NCBI RefSeq assembly: GCF_000422425.1 | Contig: NZ_AULT01000037.1 | Coordinates: 1-64,000, forward strand | Length of the DNA stretch: 64,000 bases | Reading direction: 5' to 3' | DNA from: Oceanospirillum beijerinckii DSM 7166 | GTDB taxonomy: Bacteria > Pseudomonadota > Gammaproteobacteria > Pseudomonadales > Halomonadaceae | Position numbers and translations under genes: made by a program | The notes under the pieces: generated by a model | What the model was told of the DNA's origin: nothing | What the model saw: only the letters and a program-made list of their open reading frames with translations | The model's database searches: none | Shown: piece by piece, positions 17,782-27,689 of the stretch | Position numbering within the stretch: the stretch's first letter is position 1 | Layout of the letters: each line of letters opens with the position of its first letter

Positions 17782-17843
17782 AAATACTCCAGGCGTATAA
17801 TTAATTTTGTCGTTATACGCCCGGCTTAATGCACCGGATCATA

Positions 17844-17881
17844 AACAACGGCAGCTTAGACTAAAAAATGCCGCCGTTGTT
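17844..17881. terminator. Hairpin 3' of the PAS chemoreceptor gene
   Basis: AACAACGGCAGC pairs with GCCGCCGTTGTT (one mismatch) around a 14-base loop, about 140 bp past the end of the minus-strand chemoreceptor gene. The stem is strong but has no long T-run, so termination is likely but not certain. Confidence 0.45.
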
Positions 17882-18017
17882 AAGCTTTATCATAAGTATC
17901 TATAACATAAATAGCTCTACCCTCTTCGGCCCCACGACCAAAGAAGGCAAGGGTATAAATATCGAAAACCTTCTGTGCCGATATTTACAGCGCAGGAAAG
18001 AGGTGAGTCTTCATTAT

Positions 18018-20063
18018 TCAAAAATGGTTATTACGGTGTTTCTCATCCACCATTTTGTCTAACAAGTCCATCACCTGATCACTGGCCTGCTCAGTTCGTT
18101 CGACAGCGGACAGAATTTCAGCGCGTAGATCAGCGCTATGCAACCAATCCTGTCCAGCCAGATCCACAGCGAAGTGAGCATTCTGGTGTACTTCGCCATG
18201 AGGCCGCTCCAACTGCTTATAGCTTTGCAGATGGTTAAACTGCTCATAACCGATGCCTTCATCGTACCACTTACCTAAGCGGCAATTATGATGGTCCACA
18301 CTCACAGCCTGCACTTCCGCCTGATGCTGTTCCAGATCCTGAATACTGAGATAAGTACGCTGTTTGTAAACGATATGATCCACTTTAGCCAATACGGTAA
18401 AGTTTTTATCACTGGCATGAGCCAGACGTTTATGAGTGTCCCCCGCCGATGCCGCCAGCTTATCAAATGTCTGATGGAAGCCATCAATATCACGATTCAA
18501 GGCTGCCGCTTCACTGCCCGCGCGCTCTGATGCACTGCGCATCTGTACCGAACGCTGGGAAAAGGTTTCAATAATACGACTGATATTGTCTGCCGCTTCT
18601 TTCGAGCGCCCAGCCAAAGTGCGCACCTCGTCAGCAACAACAGCAAAACCTCTGCCATGCTCACCGGCCCGGGCTGCTTCAATGGACGCATTCAGCGCCA
18701 GCAGATTGGTCTGCTCAGAGATATCAGAGATCAGCGCCAAAGCCTCAACGACACGTTTACCATCACTATCCAGCAGCTCAACCAGCTCCTGAATATCACC
18801 CAATACCCGGGTAATATTATTCAACTGAGTCAACATACTGTCGATCACAGAGCCACTCTTCTCAACATCCGTACGATTATCTTCCGCCGTTTCCAGCGCA
18901 ACACGAATCTCTTCGATCACACCGGCTAAATCACTCTGAATAGTACTCAGGTTTGGCACCAGGCGATTGACGTTGATTTTATTAAGTTGAGACATCAGCT
19001 CATTTTTTGAGCTCATATGATTCACTTCACGAATCGCATCCAAACCCTTATTCAACTGTTGCAGCGAGTTTTGCGGTAAACCGGATACCCCTGTGGTAAT
19101 GGCATAGCGGTGCTTTTTACCCTCAATCACATCCTGAAAAGCGCTGTCCGCTTCAATATAGAAACTCTGCATCTGATCCAGCAGTTCGTTCACTTCCCAA
19201 GCCACCTGTCCCACCTCACCCAAACCCGCAACATCATTCACCCTATGGTGTAACGCTCCCATTTTGGAACGCTTAACCGTCCGGTGAATACGGTGCAGTA
19301 CATTAAAGGATTTCTGGGTCAGTTGATGTTGGAAGATCACAAGCGCCAGTACCAACACCGGATAGATCAAGACCCATACCGGCATGTCGTAGACAAAATA
19401 GCCCAGGGTCGCGACCAGAGTCGATAAACTCATATGGGCAGCCTGGGCGATCTTTATCTGTGAACGAATAAAAGGCCAGAAGGAGCTTTCCTGAGAAGTT
19501 TGCTTGGCGTAGGTGGATTCATAGCGCTGACGGCTACTCTCCGCAGAGGGCTGCGCTTTAAAGTGCGCCTCCAATAAATATTCGCTATAGCTACTATGAC
19601 CTGCCTGATGTAGCAGGTCTTCAAGGCATTCCAGGCCCGCTTCGTAGCTTTTCCTCTCAGCACTTAATACCTGTGCGTAGATCGGCTCAATCAATTGCAC
19701 CATCTCCTGAGGTGCAGGATAGTGCACAGAGTAATAACCGATCTTATTACCCGAAGGATCGATATTCGGATAAATTGCAGTAAACAGCCAGACAGAATCC
19801 CTATTCGCCGCCCGATTCTTAACCAGGACAAAGGCTTCGTCGCCCCGTTGAATCCGGTCCCATACCCTTTTCCAGACACAGCTGGGCATATCATCGTGAC
19901 GCACGACATTGTGATTCTGCCCAATAAGCTGGCTTTCAAAGTAACCGGATACCTTCATAAATACCCGGTTTACATAGGTAATTTTACCCTGAAGATCCGT
20001 CATGGAGACCATGGTTTCACCCGCTTCAGGGGTCAGAATTTTTTTACTTGCCACAACCGACAT
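18018..20063 (-). CDS. Methyl-accepting chemotaxis protein: PAS, membrane, MA and CZB domains
   Basis: A 681-residue chemoreceptor. An N-terminal Aer-like PAS domain ([22 protein letters not shown], later [12 protein letters not shown]) lacks a periplasmic loop. A short hydrophobic hairpin ([32 protein letters not shown]) anchors it. The signalling domain contains [35 protein letters not shown]. The C-terminal CZB zinc-binding domain has [14 protein letters not shown] and [12 protein letters not shown], the His/Cys ligand pattern. The start is the ATG at 20063, with GGAG six bases upstream; a 25-residue extension is possible in frame but has no support. Probable role: energy/redox taxis with zinc- or oxidant-modulated output. 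The gene is monocistronic. Confidence 0.92.
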   Translation of the reverse strand: MSVVASKKILTPEAGETMVSMTDLQGKITYVNRVFMKVSGYFESQLIGQNHNVVRHDDMPSCVWKRVWDRIQRGDEAFVLVKNRAANRDSVWLFTAIYPNIDPSGNKIGYYSVHYPAPQEMVQLIEPIYAQVLSAERKSYEAGLECLEDLLHQAGHSSYSEYLLEAHFKAQPSAESSRQRYESTYAKQTSQESSFWPFIRSQIKIAQAAHMSLSTLVATLGYFVYDMPVWVLIYPVLVLALVIFQHQLTQKSFNVLHRIHRTVKRSKMGALHHRVNDVAGLGEVGQVAWEVNELLDQMQSFYIEADSAFQDVIEGKKHRYAITTGVSGLPQNSLQQLNKGLDAIREVNHMSSKNELMSQLNKINVNRLVPNLSTIQSDLAGVIEEIRVALETAEDNRTDVEKSGSVIDSMLTQLNNITRVLGDIQELVELLDSDGKRVVEALALISDISEQTNLLALNASIEAARAGEHGRGFAVVADEVRTLAGRSKEAADNISRIIETFSQRSVQMRSASERAGSEAAALNRDIDGFHQTFDKLAASAGDTHKRLAHASDKNFTVLAKVDHIVYKQRTYLSIQDLEQHQAEVQAVSVDHHNCRLGKWYDEGIGYEQFNHLQSYKQLERPHGEVHQNAHFAVDLAGQDWLHSADLRAEILSAVERTEQASDQVMDLLDKMVDEKHRNNHF

Positions 20064-20331
20064 GGGCCACTCCAGTGAATATATAAATCCACTTGCAGGA
20101 AGGGTAATGCAGTTATGTGACGAATCGATAAAAACCACTTAAAAAGCAATGATTTACCCTTTTACTTGATTAGGGTATTACAATACAGATATTTCTAAAA
20201 GAGGGTTTATCTAAATCAAGACAAAGGGATATACCTTATCTGATATCATTTGCTTTTCAGGCAAGATAATCTTCTGTTTCCTCCGCTCTATCACCAGAGA
20301 AAACAGATTTTGGTACTTTGATCAAATACGA

Positions 20332-20982
20332 TCACCAAAGAACCTGTTGCCAGCCCCTTTCCTGAGCTAGGCACACCAGTTTGTCGTCTGCATTGACCGC
20401 TACGGGATTACATACCTGTTCCAATAAAGGTAGATCATTGTGTAAATCGGTGTAAAACCAGGAACCAGACATCTGCTCAGATTCCTGCTGTAGCCACTGC
20501 TCCAGACGAGTCACCTTACCTTCACGATAACTGGGTACACCTTTTACCGTACCGACAATGCGTTCATCCTCCAGATGGATATCGATACCGATGGCATCAT
20601 CAATTCCCACCTCTTTGGCGATTGGCGTGACCAGAAAAGTCGTAGAAGCCGAGATCACCAGACAGCGATCACCCTCGGCCCGATGCTCAGCGATATTGCT
20701 GCGCGCATCAGCACGAACCACTGGACGTATCTTCTGATCGATATAACGCTCAATATGAGGCTGAAGCTCTTCCAGAGTCATGCCAACATTAGGTTTTAAC
20801 TGCATCGCCACATATTCATTGATATCCAGATTACCCTGACGATATTGCTCCATTAAGCGTTGTTCCTGCGCAAACATCTCCTGAGCATCGGCCATGCCCT
20901 GCTCAACCAGATATTCAATCCATAATGTTGAAGCATCCGCGTTCAACAAGGTTTCATCCATGTCATAAATTACTAAAGCCAT
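20332..20982 (-). CDS. HAD-IB family phosphatase (SerB/CicA-like)
   Basis: A 216-residue haloacid-dehalogenase-type phosphatase. Motif I is YDMDETL with nucleophile Asp7 and Asp9. Motif II is ISAST (Ser for phosphate). The Lys/acid motifs lie in YREGKVTRLEQW and YTDLHNDLPLLE. That last motif, in place of GDSxxD, is typical of the HAD-IB1 subgroup. An in-frame extension to 21069 is rejected because MALVIYDMDETLL is the standard beginning. The substrate is unknown; small phosphomonoesters are usual for the group. The gene stands alone, about 250 bp from the alkaline-phosphatase-like gene. Confidence 0.88.
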   Translation of the reverse strand: MALVIYDMDETLLNADASTLWIEYLVEQGMADAQEMFAQEQRLMEQYRQGNLDINEYVAMQLKPNVGMTLEELQPHIERYIDQKIRPVVRADARSNIAEHRAEGDRCLVISASTTFLVTPIAKEVGIDDAIGIDIHLEDERIVGTVKGVPSYREGKVTRLEQWLQQESEQMSGSWFYTDLHNDLPLLEQVCNPVAVNADDKLVCLAQERGWQQVLW

Positions 20983-21159
20983 AAGGACCCCATGATATTT
21001 CAGTGTTCTAAACCTAAATTCAGAAAAGGGCTGACCAGCGCCCCTGAAAACCAGGGGCGAAAGGCTCAATACATTGGTGTTTTTCGGTGTTTTCCATGCC
21101 TTAACGAAACGCTAAAGCGCAGGTCTGCCTGGCCAGCTTAAAGACGGTTTATCTCGCTG

Positions 21160-21212
21160 AGATTTACCTTGCCAAGATCGCTCTTGCTAAGATCTGCCTA
21201 GCAAAGACAACG
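21160..21212. repeat. Degenerate ~16-bp tandem repeat
   Basis: TTGCCAAGATCGCTC, TTGCTAAGATCTGCC and TAGCAAAGACAACGC follow one another between the alkaline-phosphatase-like and HAD genes. This looks like decayed slippage repeats. No function seen. Confidence 0.35.
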
Positions 21213-21235
21213 CACCGTCAGACGACTAAAGTCAG

Positions 21236-22492
21236 CTACTCATTGCTTTGAAAGATCGGCTGCGCATGCCATGGGGTTTCTACCCCCAAAATGGCTGCCG
21301 CCGTGGGTGCCACCTGATGGTTATAGGCAGTGGGTAAAATCTGTTTGGGTACATCCGGGCCGCTGAAAATACAGAAGCGGAAGTCTTCACGACGTCCCGG
21401 ACGCATTCCGTGGTTAGATAGATATTTGGATGCGCCGTAGTAACCTTCCGGCGCATCGGCAGGTGCAGCTTCAAAGCTGATATCCGAACCTTTGGGGGTA
21501 ATAAAGGTGATTACGTCATCGCGCAGTTTTTCTGGCAGATGGTTGTTATCCCACAGCTGGATACCAAACTCGGTCAGTGCCAGAGTCACCTCATGGGCGT
21601 GCTGTTTATCCCGTGGTTTCACCATCAGCACGGCACCTTCGCTGGACCAAACCACATCATCACCCAGAATTCGATCCACATATAAGGCATCCGGCATAGG
21701 CGCATGGCCGTGATCACTCATAATGGCAAAGTTGTATTCATCCAGCTTGCCTGCCGCTTCCAAACGGGTGATCAAGCTACCAATCTGAGCATCAGCCACA
21801 CGCATAGACCACTCGGTTAATGAATGATCCGCACCGTATTTATGCAGGAAGTAATCGGTAATCGCGATCTCTAACAGAATCAGATCCGGTGCCTGCTCCG
21901 ATGTTGCCAGACCAGCAGCGATATCCAACAGTTGGTGATCCGCCAACATACCCAGTTGCAGTTTAAATGCTGGCTTTTGATTCGGTGTGACCGGCGGTTT
22001 AGCCAGCCCTTGTTTATACAAGGCTTCGATACGGCCCTCAGAATCAAACGTCTTACCACAATGCTGCCACTGCAGATCAGCGGGGATAGGCTCGGCATCT
22101 TTACCACGCATCAGCATCTCATCCGCCCACCAAGGGCCAACATAGATGGTGCAATCTTCAGGGCGTACCATGCCGTAACCGATACAAGCGACATCTTTAC
22201 CCTGCTGCTTTGCCAACTGAGGTAAGGTCTCTGCTTTAACATCGTAGGGGTTGGCCCAGCGGAACGCTTCACCATCCAAAATAAAGTTACCATATACCTC
22301 GTGCTCAGCCGGTGCTGCCGCTGTAATAATCGAGGTACGCCCAGGGCATGAAGTGCCACACATCTCTGGGCTTACCCCTTGAACCTGGGTGCCGTTCTTT
22401 GCTAAACGGTTCAATGTAGGTAGCAGGTGACGAGTCTTCTCGAAGTAATCCGCCGAGATACCATCAACCATAATCAGGATTAGTTTGCCCAT
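21236..22492 (-). CDS. Alkaline phosphatase superfamily hydrolase (NPP / phosphonoacetate-hydrolase-like)
   Basis: A 418-residue two-metal phosphoesterase or phosphonate hydrolase. Asp10 in LIMVDGIS binds the first metal, and GTSCPGRTSIITAAAP carries the Thr47/Ser48 nucleophile region. TDYFLHKYG supplies the Asp/His pair, MSDHGHAP the Asp-His, and YNHQVAPT the last His. The metal set is therefore complete. The family includes phosphonoacetate hydrolase, nucleotide pyrophosphatases and phosphoglycerate-type enzymes; the CPGRTS nucleophile loop differs from the common TxPxxT, so the substrate is uncertain. No signal peptide is visible, so it acts in the cytosol. There is no phosphonate transport gene next to it. 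Confidence 0.85.
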   Translation of the reverse strand: MGKLILIMVDGISADYFEKTRHLLPTLNRLAKNGTQVQGVSPEMCGTSCPGRTSIITAAAPAEHEVYGNFILDGEAFRWANPYDVKAETLPQLAKQQGKDVACIGYGMVRPEDCTIYVGPWWADEMLMRGKDAEPIPADLQWQHCGKTFDSEGRIEALYKQGLAKPPVTPNQKPAFKLQLGMLADHQLLDIAAGLATSEQAPDLILLEIAITDYFLHKYGADHSLTEWSMRVADAQIGSLITRLEAAGKLDEYNFAIMSDHGHAPMPDALYVDRILGDDVVWSSEGAVLMVKPRDKQHAHEVTLALTEFGIQLWDNNHLPEKLRDDVITFITPKGSDISFEAAPADAPEGYYGASKYLSNHGMRPGRREDFRFCIFSGPDVPKQILPTAYNHQVAPTAAAILGVETPWHAQPIFQSNE

Positions 22493-22753
22493 TTGAGTAA
22501 TAGCTCTTCTAAACTATGCCGCAATAACTGTACTTCGGCCTTAAAAATTTGAGAGCGCTAAACAGTCAGTTTTTCTTCAAATACTGACACTGCCATTACT
22601 GTCGCTCCTATCAACACCCTTGATATAGAACTTGCTGTGATCTGAGTGCGAGGGCCATATTAGAGAGGCTTTGTTGCACCAAGATGAAATAAAAATGCAA
22701 CAGTTCCGAGAATTTCACGGGCACACCATAGATTTTCTAAGACATGAGAGTTA

Positions 22754-22783
22754 ACTGGATAGTGCAAAGTTCTCGATAGTAGA
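22754..22783. repeat. 30-bp repeat, left copy (pair with 25587-25616)
   Basis: The copies share AAGTTCTCGATAGT exactly and 25 of 30 positions overall. They flank cspA and the coiled-coil gene as direct repeats 2.8 kb apart. They could be ends of a decayed element; the left copy lies just before the transposase remnant. Confidence 0.5.
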
Positions 22784-22829
22784 AGCATAAGTTTGACGCC
22801 TCTCAAGCTAGAGCTGATATCCGCTGGCT

Positions 22830-23545
22830 TTACAACAGTTCACACCCGTACAGCATAACAACCGCTTTATCATACTGGCTGATGGCATCAAGGTACCAAA
22901 AGAAGGCCGTAAAATGCCTGCTGTCAAAAAGCTTCACCAGGAATCGGGTAATAACTTTAAGCCCGGCTAGATCTTGGGCCACTCTTTTCAAGCACTTAGG
23001 TTATTGGTCTCATCCACAGCGGGCAAGTTCTCTTGTGTACCTTTGTGCAGTAGGGATTCATGAAGGGGTTATCACGACAAATCGAGATAAAAGAACGCTG
23101 CTCAATAAATTGGCAGTCATGTTCACAAGCACCACTCAGGACATGGGCGTTCCAGTCATTTTAGTTGCGGATACTTACTATGTCAGCCAGAAATCATTCT
23201 GCCGCTACTGAAAAAACGGACACCATCTTATCAGCAGAGTAAGAAGCATTGTACCACCCCAGCGGAAAGCAGGGTGTCATAAGAGGGGAGGCCAAAAATC
23301 TATGGTCGAAAAATCCACCTTGAAAACGTCTGGCTTCTTGAAAAGTACTTTGAACCAGCATTGAGCCCTATTTATGAGGAGCACGATGTTAAGGTCTGTT
23401 ACTTTTCCACGGTATGATGTAGCGCCCTGTAGGCAGAAAAGGGCTTTCCAACAAAGAAGATTTAGGCTGTATATGTGTGGTTCATTGAAACCGGAACTGC
23501 GTACTGTTTAGTAAATCCGATATCAAGTTTATTCAGCAATGCTCA
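22830..23545 (+). pseudogene. DDE-superfamily transposase remnant, multiply frameshifted
   Basis: Joined frames give ILADGIKVPKEGRKMPAVKK, LHQESGNNFKPG, a stop, ILGHSFQAL, then after a frameshift IHEGVITTNRDKRTLLNKL and GVPVILVADTYYVSQK. Further shifts lead to RGRPKIYGRKIHLENVW and PALSPIYEEHDVKVCYFST. Order and motifs (LADGIKV, GHSFQ, NRDKRTLL, VADAYY, RGRP) match one family of DDE transposases with a catalytic Asp in ADG and another in VADxYY. At least three frameshifts and several stops make it dead. It is the main component of this IS graveyard. Confidence 0.8.
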
Positions 23546-23636
23546 AAAATATTGCTTAATATTTACTTGGAACAAAAGATGCAGATTTTACAGTTACAAC
23601 TAAGCGGGATATTTAGACAGGGAGAAACAAAAGAGA

Positions 23637-23664
23637 TTGAGCACAGCATATATGCTGTGCTCAA
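23637..23664. terminator. Perfect 28-bp palindrome, terminator of cspA
   Basis: Arms TTGAGCACAGCATA and their exact complement have no loop bases, so a few bases must open. It lies 8 bp past the cspA stop and on the minus strand is followed by a T-rich stretch (CTCTTTTGTTT). Probable intrinsic terminator. Confidence 0.75.
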
Positions 23665-23671
23665 AATCAAA

Positions 23672-23878
23672 TCAGATTACAACGATATCTTCAGCCTGTG
23701 GGCCTTTCTGACCTTGTGTAACCTTAAACTCAACCTTATCGCCTTCTTTCAGCGTCTTGAAGCCGTCACCAACGATTGCTCTGAAGTGAGCAAATACGTC
23801 AGGGCCACCTTGTTGCTCAATAAAGCCAAAACCTTTATCTTCATTGAACCACTTTACAATACCAGTCGTTTTAGACAT
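23672..23878 (-). CDS. Cold-shock protein, CspA family
   Basis: A 68-residue single OB-fold RNA/ssDNA chaperone of normal family length. The RNA-binding motifs KGFGFI (RNP1) and DVFAHF (RNP2) are present, with KWFNEDKG at the front and [17 protein letters not shown] at the end. In RNP2 the common HxS is HFR, a frequent variant. GGGA lies upstream of the ATG and the leader is AT-rich, as expected of cold-shock genes, but a cold box cannot be assigned. It is flanked by IS remnants on both sides, yet is intact with its own terminator. Confidence 0.95.
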   Translation of the reverse strand: MSKTTGIVKWFNEDKGFGFIEQQGGPDVFAHFRAIVGDGFKTLKEGDKVEFKVTQGQKGPQAEDIVVI

Positions 23879-24293
23879 GTTTTAATTCCCAAAAATAATT
23901 TAGACCGTATAAACGGATTAAGTGACTAAGATTTACTGAAAAAATATTATGGGATTACAGAACGAGACTAGCATAGCGGTATCGTGAAGCAGGCATAATT
24001 TTTTTGGCTGGAATCTAAGCCGTCATTTAAGAATACATAGCTTTTCAATAAAGAGCAACAAATAAAAATAATTTGTCACTATTCAGCTGTCTGATCAAAA
24101 ATATCGGGGCGCGCGCACAAAGTAGCAGCATTAAAGCATCACACTCACTGATACAGATTGCTTACGGCACGCTGAGAGATAGCTGCGTTAGACTTTTAGA
24201 GGGGCCCATCCATCTTGCTCCCAGGCTCTTTCCAGTTCTCTTAGATGAATAAGCTTTAACACCGGGCCCACACTGAACTGAAGATATGACCCC

Positions 24294-24604
24294 TTATTTC
24301 CCCAATCGCTGACGAAATTTGACCCGTTCCGTACTGTGACAGGGTGTTGTTTGAAAGTGTGTTTCACCACAAAACACCTGGTAGTAAGGGTTCATTTGCC
24401 ACTGCTCAACAATGGCTTCATCACTCAGGTCATCAAACGAATCGGTTTAGCTTTACGTCCGATGGTGCTGAGATAAAACTCCAGTTCCAGCGCCTGCTGG
24501 TCAATAGCACGACTTAAGGCGAGTAAAGGGTGAGCATCATTAAGCTGATTGACGATATCAAAAAAGCTGAATAGGGCAGAATCAGAAGGGCTTTTAGTCA
24601 GCAT
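24294..24604 (-). pseudogene. IS5-family transposase N-terminal remnant with internal deletion
   Basis: The minus strand reads from an ATG at 24604: LFSFFDIVNQLNDAHPLLAL, then DQQALELEFY and RKAKPIRLM, then a TGA. In the next frame it continues LSDEAIVEQWQMNPYYQVFCG and TTPCHSTERVKFRQRLG, then TAA. These blocks are adjacent in IS5/ISL-type transposases, but the intervening 10 or so residues are missing, giving a frameshift. The catalytic domain is absent. Confidence 0.78.
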
Positions 24605-24831
24605 ATCGGAGCTATTTTCGACCAGAAACTGAAAACACTGCTTACCGCTTCTGGCCGAAATAATCTATGCTAAAATAGCTAATTTTCTTTAAAAACAGTC
24701 TGTTAAGGTTTTTTCAGGACTGACTACCTATACACTCAAAAAAATCTTAACCAAAATAAACATGTAGCTAAATCGGTGTTAATATTAAAAGTAGTCATTA
24801 AACTCTTTGGATATAAGGCCTACGGCAAAAT

Positions 24832-25494
24832 ATGAGTGATAATCAAGTGCTTTCTGCTGAACTGGAGTTTCAAATTCGTCAGTTGGTAGATGCCAGTATC
24901 TCTGAGTTCAGAACAGAACTGATAGCATATATTGACGAGAAGTGTGCTGCTCAACATCCTGCTGAGGAAGAAGAGATAGAGCCATTAACGCTTAATATGG
25001 TAATGCTTCAGGTTGCGGCTATTTTCGAGAAATTTGCTCATTACGATGAGATCTATCGCACTTACGGTATCGAGGCTGATGCCTTCCAGGATGAATGTAA
25101 TGAAAGCATTGACCTGATGAAGTTCAAACTGGAGCAATTTGAAATTCAGTTGAAAGAATTTCAGAACCGCCTGCTGATTGAAGAGAGTGGCGGTGATTCT
25201 GCTATCCAGGTGAATGGTGAACTTAGAAAAGATTTTGAGGCTCTTTCCAAGGAGGTTCAGGAGACTTTAAATCAGTTTGATCAATACTTTGATCAGCAGG
25301 TGAAAAGCACAGAGGGTATCCCTGAAGAAATTGAGGATATTAAGCGGCAGCTTGCCTCTAAACAGTCTAAGGCAGAAGCTTTAATTGATGCACAAGAAAA
25401 CAAAAAGCAGTTAATGGTAAAGCTGAAGTTGGCAGTAGATCAGTTGAACAACCAGTTACCTAAGGTTATTGCTAAGCAAATAGCAAAAGGTTAA
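24832..25494 (+). CDS. Hypothetical acidic coiled-coil protein
   Basis: A 220-residue, strongly acidic, helical protein without membrane segments. Residues 10-40 form a first helix (LEFQIRQLVDASISEFRTEL), followed by an EEEEIE turn. Residues 95-215 carry long heptads (MKFKLEQFEIQLKEFQNRLL, FEALSKEVQETLNQFDQYF, EIEDIKRQLASKQ). This resembles small scaffold, tape-like or chemotaxis-adaptor helical proteins, but no family is recognised. It is bracketed by IS remnants and the 30-bp direct repeats, so it may have been acquired horizontally. A promoter presumably lies in the AT-rich 24660-24830 stretch. Confidence 0.65.
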   Translation: MSDNQVLSAELEFQIRQLVDASISEFRTELIAYIDEKCAAQHPAEEEEIEPLTLNMVMLQVAAIFEKFAHYDEIYRTYGIEADAFQDECNESIDLMKFKLEQFEIQLKEFQNRLLIEESGGDSAIQVNGELRKDFEALSKEVQETLNQFDQYFDQQVKSTEGIPEEIEDIKRQLASKQSKAEALIDAQENKKQLMVKLKLAVDQLNNQLPKVIAKQIAKG

Positions 25495-25586
25495 TACGAT
25501 ACCCAGTTTTCTTTCTCCATGTAACAAGATTTTTACTACCTACCAGCGGGGCAATATTTACTGCGTAGGTAGCTATTATCGTAGCA

Positions 25587-25616
25587 ACTGGACAGCGTGA
25601 AGTTCTCGATAGTGGA
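25587..25616. repeat. 30-bp repeat, right copy (pair with 22754-22783)
   Basis: Contains AAGTTCTCGATAGT; 25 of 30 positions match the left copy in the same orientation, and a neighbouring ACTGGA is also shared. It lies 92 bp past the coiled-coil gene in otherwise featureless DNA. Confidence 0.5.
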
Positions 25617-25778
25617 TCTCGGCAATCATCTTCCCTAAACCCCACATCAAGGCTGAAGTGCAAACCGTTCTCCATGCCTCAATACCTTTGTATAATACCA
25701 CTCAGTTGCTCCAGTAATTTAGGGATAGTCTCTCATTACACTTATGAACAGCCAAACCTTTATGGGGTTATTGTCGTG

Positions 25779-25851
25779 TGAAAGTGTCCACAGTATTGAC
25801 TCATGTGACCAGCCTCTTTTCTTCCTGAAACTGTCCGAACTATTGACTTAA
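25779..25851. repeat. Paired 26-bp direct repeats upstream of aspA
   Basis: TGAAAGTGTCCACAGTATTG (25779) and TGAAACTGTCCGAACTATTG (25826) begin two copies spaced 47 bp apart, each continuing GACT. About 20 of 26 positions agree. They lie 140-215 bp before the aspA start. Either paired binding sites or leftover IS-end sequences are possible; TGTCC...TATTGAC recalls insertion-sequence termini. Confidence 0.45.
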
Positions 25852-25992
25852 TAATCCCATGCAATTCCGGTATGGGCCGATGGGAAAACGGCATTGGTCA
25901 GATATTTTTTTCGCCTTTAGTCTATGCAGCATTAAATCACTGCTAGCAACTTCTTAATCGACATCTCATAGACAGAACCAACTGGAAGCATC

Positions 25993-27492
25993 ATGACGAC
26001 TGCAACGGCAAGCAAAAACAATAAGAAAACCAAACCTGCAACTGACAAAACTGAAGAGAAGAAATTATCTCCGGTACTGACAACGGCATCAGCAACTCGT
26101 ACTGAGAAAGATCTTCTGGGCACGGCTCAAGTGCCCGCGAACGCTTACTATGGCATTCAGACTCAGCGTGCGATGGCGAATTTCAATCTGTCAGGTATTC
26201 AACTGCGCCACTTCCCCAACCTGATCAAAGCGCTGGCTATGGTCAAAATGGCGGCGGCACAAGCTAACTATCAGCTGAAGCAGTTAGAAAAGGCCCGTTA
26301 CGAGGCGATCTGTTTTGCTTGTCAGGAGATTATCGACGGCAAATACCACGATCAGTTTGTAGTCGATATGATCCAGGGTGGTGCGGGTACGTCCACCAAT
26401 ATGAACGCCAATGAAGTGATCACTAACATTGGCCTGGAATATATGGGTCATAACAAGGGTGAGTACCAACATCTGCACCCGAACAATGATGTGAATATGG
26501 CTCAGTCCACCAATGATGCTTACCCGACCGCGGTGCGTTTAAGTATTCTGTTGGATCATGGCAAGGTGGTGAGTAGCCTGCGTGCACTGAAAAAAGCCTT
26601 TAAGATGAAGTCGGTTGAGTTTGCCGATGTGATCAAGATGGGGCGTACTCAGCTGCAGGATGCGGTGCCTATGACACTGGGTCAGGAGTTCCGCAGCTAT
26701 GCCTCTACCCTGTCCGAGGATATTGACCGTATTGCTGATCTGTCTGATCTGTTTCTGGAGATCAATCTGGGTGGTACGGCGATTGGCACGGGCATCAATA
26801 CCGATCCTCAGTATGCGCACCTGGCGGTAGAGTGTCTGGCTGATATCAGCAACTTTAGCTTCCGCCCTGCGTCTGACTTAGTTGAGGCCAGCTCCGATAT
26901 GGGTGCTTTTGTACTCTTCTCCGGTATGCTGAAGCGTCTGGCGGTGAAGCTATCTAAGATCTGTAACGATCTGCGCCTGCTGTCCAGCGGTCCACGTACT
27001 GGCTTGAATGAGATCAATCTGCCACCGCAGCAGCCGGGCTCTTCTATTATGCCGGGCAAGGTAAACCCGGTAATTCCTGAGGCGGTTAATCAGGTGGCTT
27101 TCCAGATTATCGGTAACGATATGGCGATCACTATGGCCGCTGAAGCCGGTCAGCTGCAGCTGAATGTGATGGAACCGCTGATCGCTTATAACGTGCTGGA
27201 GTCTATGCGCCTGCTCTCTCAGGCAATGGAGATGCTGCGCACTCGCTGTATCGAGGGTATCACAGCCAATGTTGAGCACTGCCGCGATCAGGTGAATAAC
27301 AGTATCGGCATTATCACTGCGCTGAACCCTTACATCGGTTACGACAATGCGACGCGTATTGCCAAGCAAGCCCTGGAAGAGAACTGTTCTGTGCTAGATT
27401 TGGTTCGCGCCGAAGGTTTGCTGGATGAGAAAACATTGGAGGAGATTTTACGCCCGGAAAGCATGGTTGCACCAAGCCGCCTGCGTCGCTAA
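25993..27492 (+). CDS. aspA: Aspartate ammonia-lyase (aspartase)
   Basis: Deaminates L-aspartate to fumarate and ammonia in the cytosol; 499 residues. The fumarase/aspartase superfamily signature GSSIMPGKVNPV is present, as are GRTQLQDAVPMTLGQEF and STNDAYPTA. The unusual part is an N-terminal extension of about 35 residues rich in Lys, Thr and Ala (TASKNNKKTKPATDKTEEKK) before the normal beginning TEKDLLGTAQVPANAYYG. GGAA precedes the ATG, and no internal ATG exists near the family start, so the extension seems genuine. Aspartase is preferred over fumarase C on the EKDLLG and NPYIGYDNAT contexts. A strong terminator follows. Confidence 0.92.
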   Translation: MTTATASKNNKKTKPATDKTEEKKLSPVLTTASATRTEKDLLGTAQVPANAYYGIQTQRAMANFNLSGIQLRHFPNLIKALAMVKMAAAQANYQLKQLEKARYEAICFACQEIIDGKYHDQFVVDMIQGGAGTSTNMNANEVITNIGLEYMGHNKGEYQHLHPNNDVNMAQSTNDAYPTAVRLSILLDHGKVVSSLRALKKAFKMKSVEFADVIKMGRTQLQDAVPMTLGQEFRSYASTLSEDIDRIADLSDLFLEINLGGTAIGTGINTDPQYAHLAVECLADISNFSFRPASDLVEASSDMGAFVLFSGMLKRLAVKLSKICNDLRLLSSGPRTGLNEINLPPQQPGSSIMPGKVNPVIPEAVNQVAFQIIGNDMAITMAAEAGQLQLNVMEPLIAYNVLESMRLLSQAMEMLRTRCIEGITANVEHCRDQVNNSIGIITALNPYIGYDNATRIAKQALEENCSVLDLVRAEGLLDEKTLEEILRPESMVAPSRLRR

Positions 27493-27522
27493 AACCGCCA
27501 GCACAGCTTTAGGTTAAGCACT

Positions 27523-27573
27523 AAAAAGAACCCTCGGAGTAAGGCATTAACAGCATGCCGAGGGTTCTTTTTG
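27523..27573 (+). terminator. Intrinsic terminator of aspA
   Basis: AAAGAACCCTCGG pairs with CCGAGGGTTCTTT, followed by TTTTG-type T-rich sequence, 30 bp past the aspA stop. The symmetric A/T tails mean it could also act on the minus strand. Confidence 0.85.
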
Positions 27574-27602
27574 TTTCAGGCTGTATTTCCTATAAGTCGA
27601 TA

Positions 27603-27663
27603 TTTATACCATTCCCGATAAGTTTCTTGATATCAGAGTAGACTGGATAAGCGAAGCCAACAC
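27603..27663. repeat. Dispersed intergenic repeat (copy B)
   Basis: TTTATACCATTCCCGATAAG followed by TTGATATCAGAGTAGACTGG and ATAAGCGAAGCC aligns along its length with 12427-12487. It lacks the second palindrome of copy A. It sits between the aspA terminator and the decayed nnrS. Confidence 0.6.
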
Positions 27664-27689
27664 CTTGGCTCTCAAACAGGTCTTGCTCT

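Noticed and set aside
24188-24293. Continuation of the IS5 remnant frame towards a WEQDGW-like peptide
   Set aside because: No transposase block is recognisable after the stop at 24294; too short to assign.
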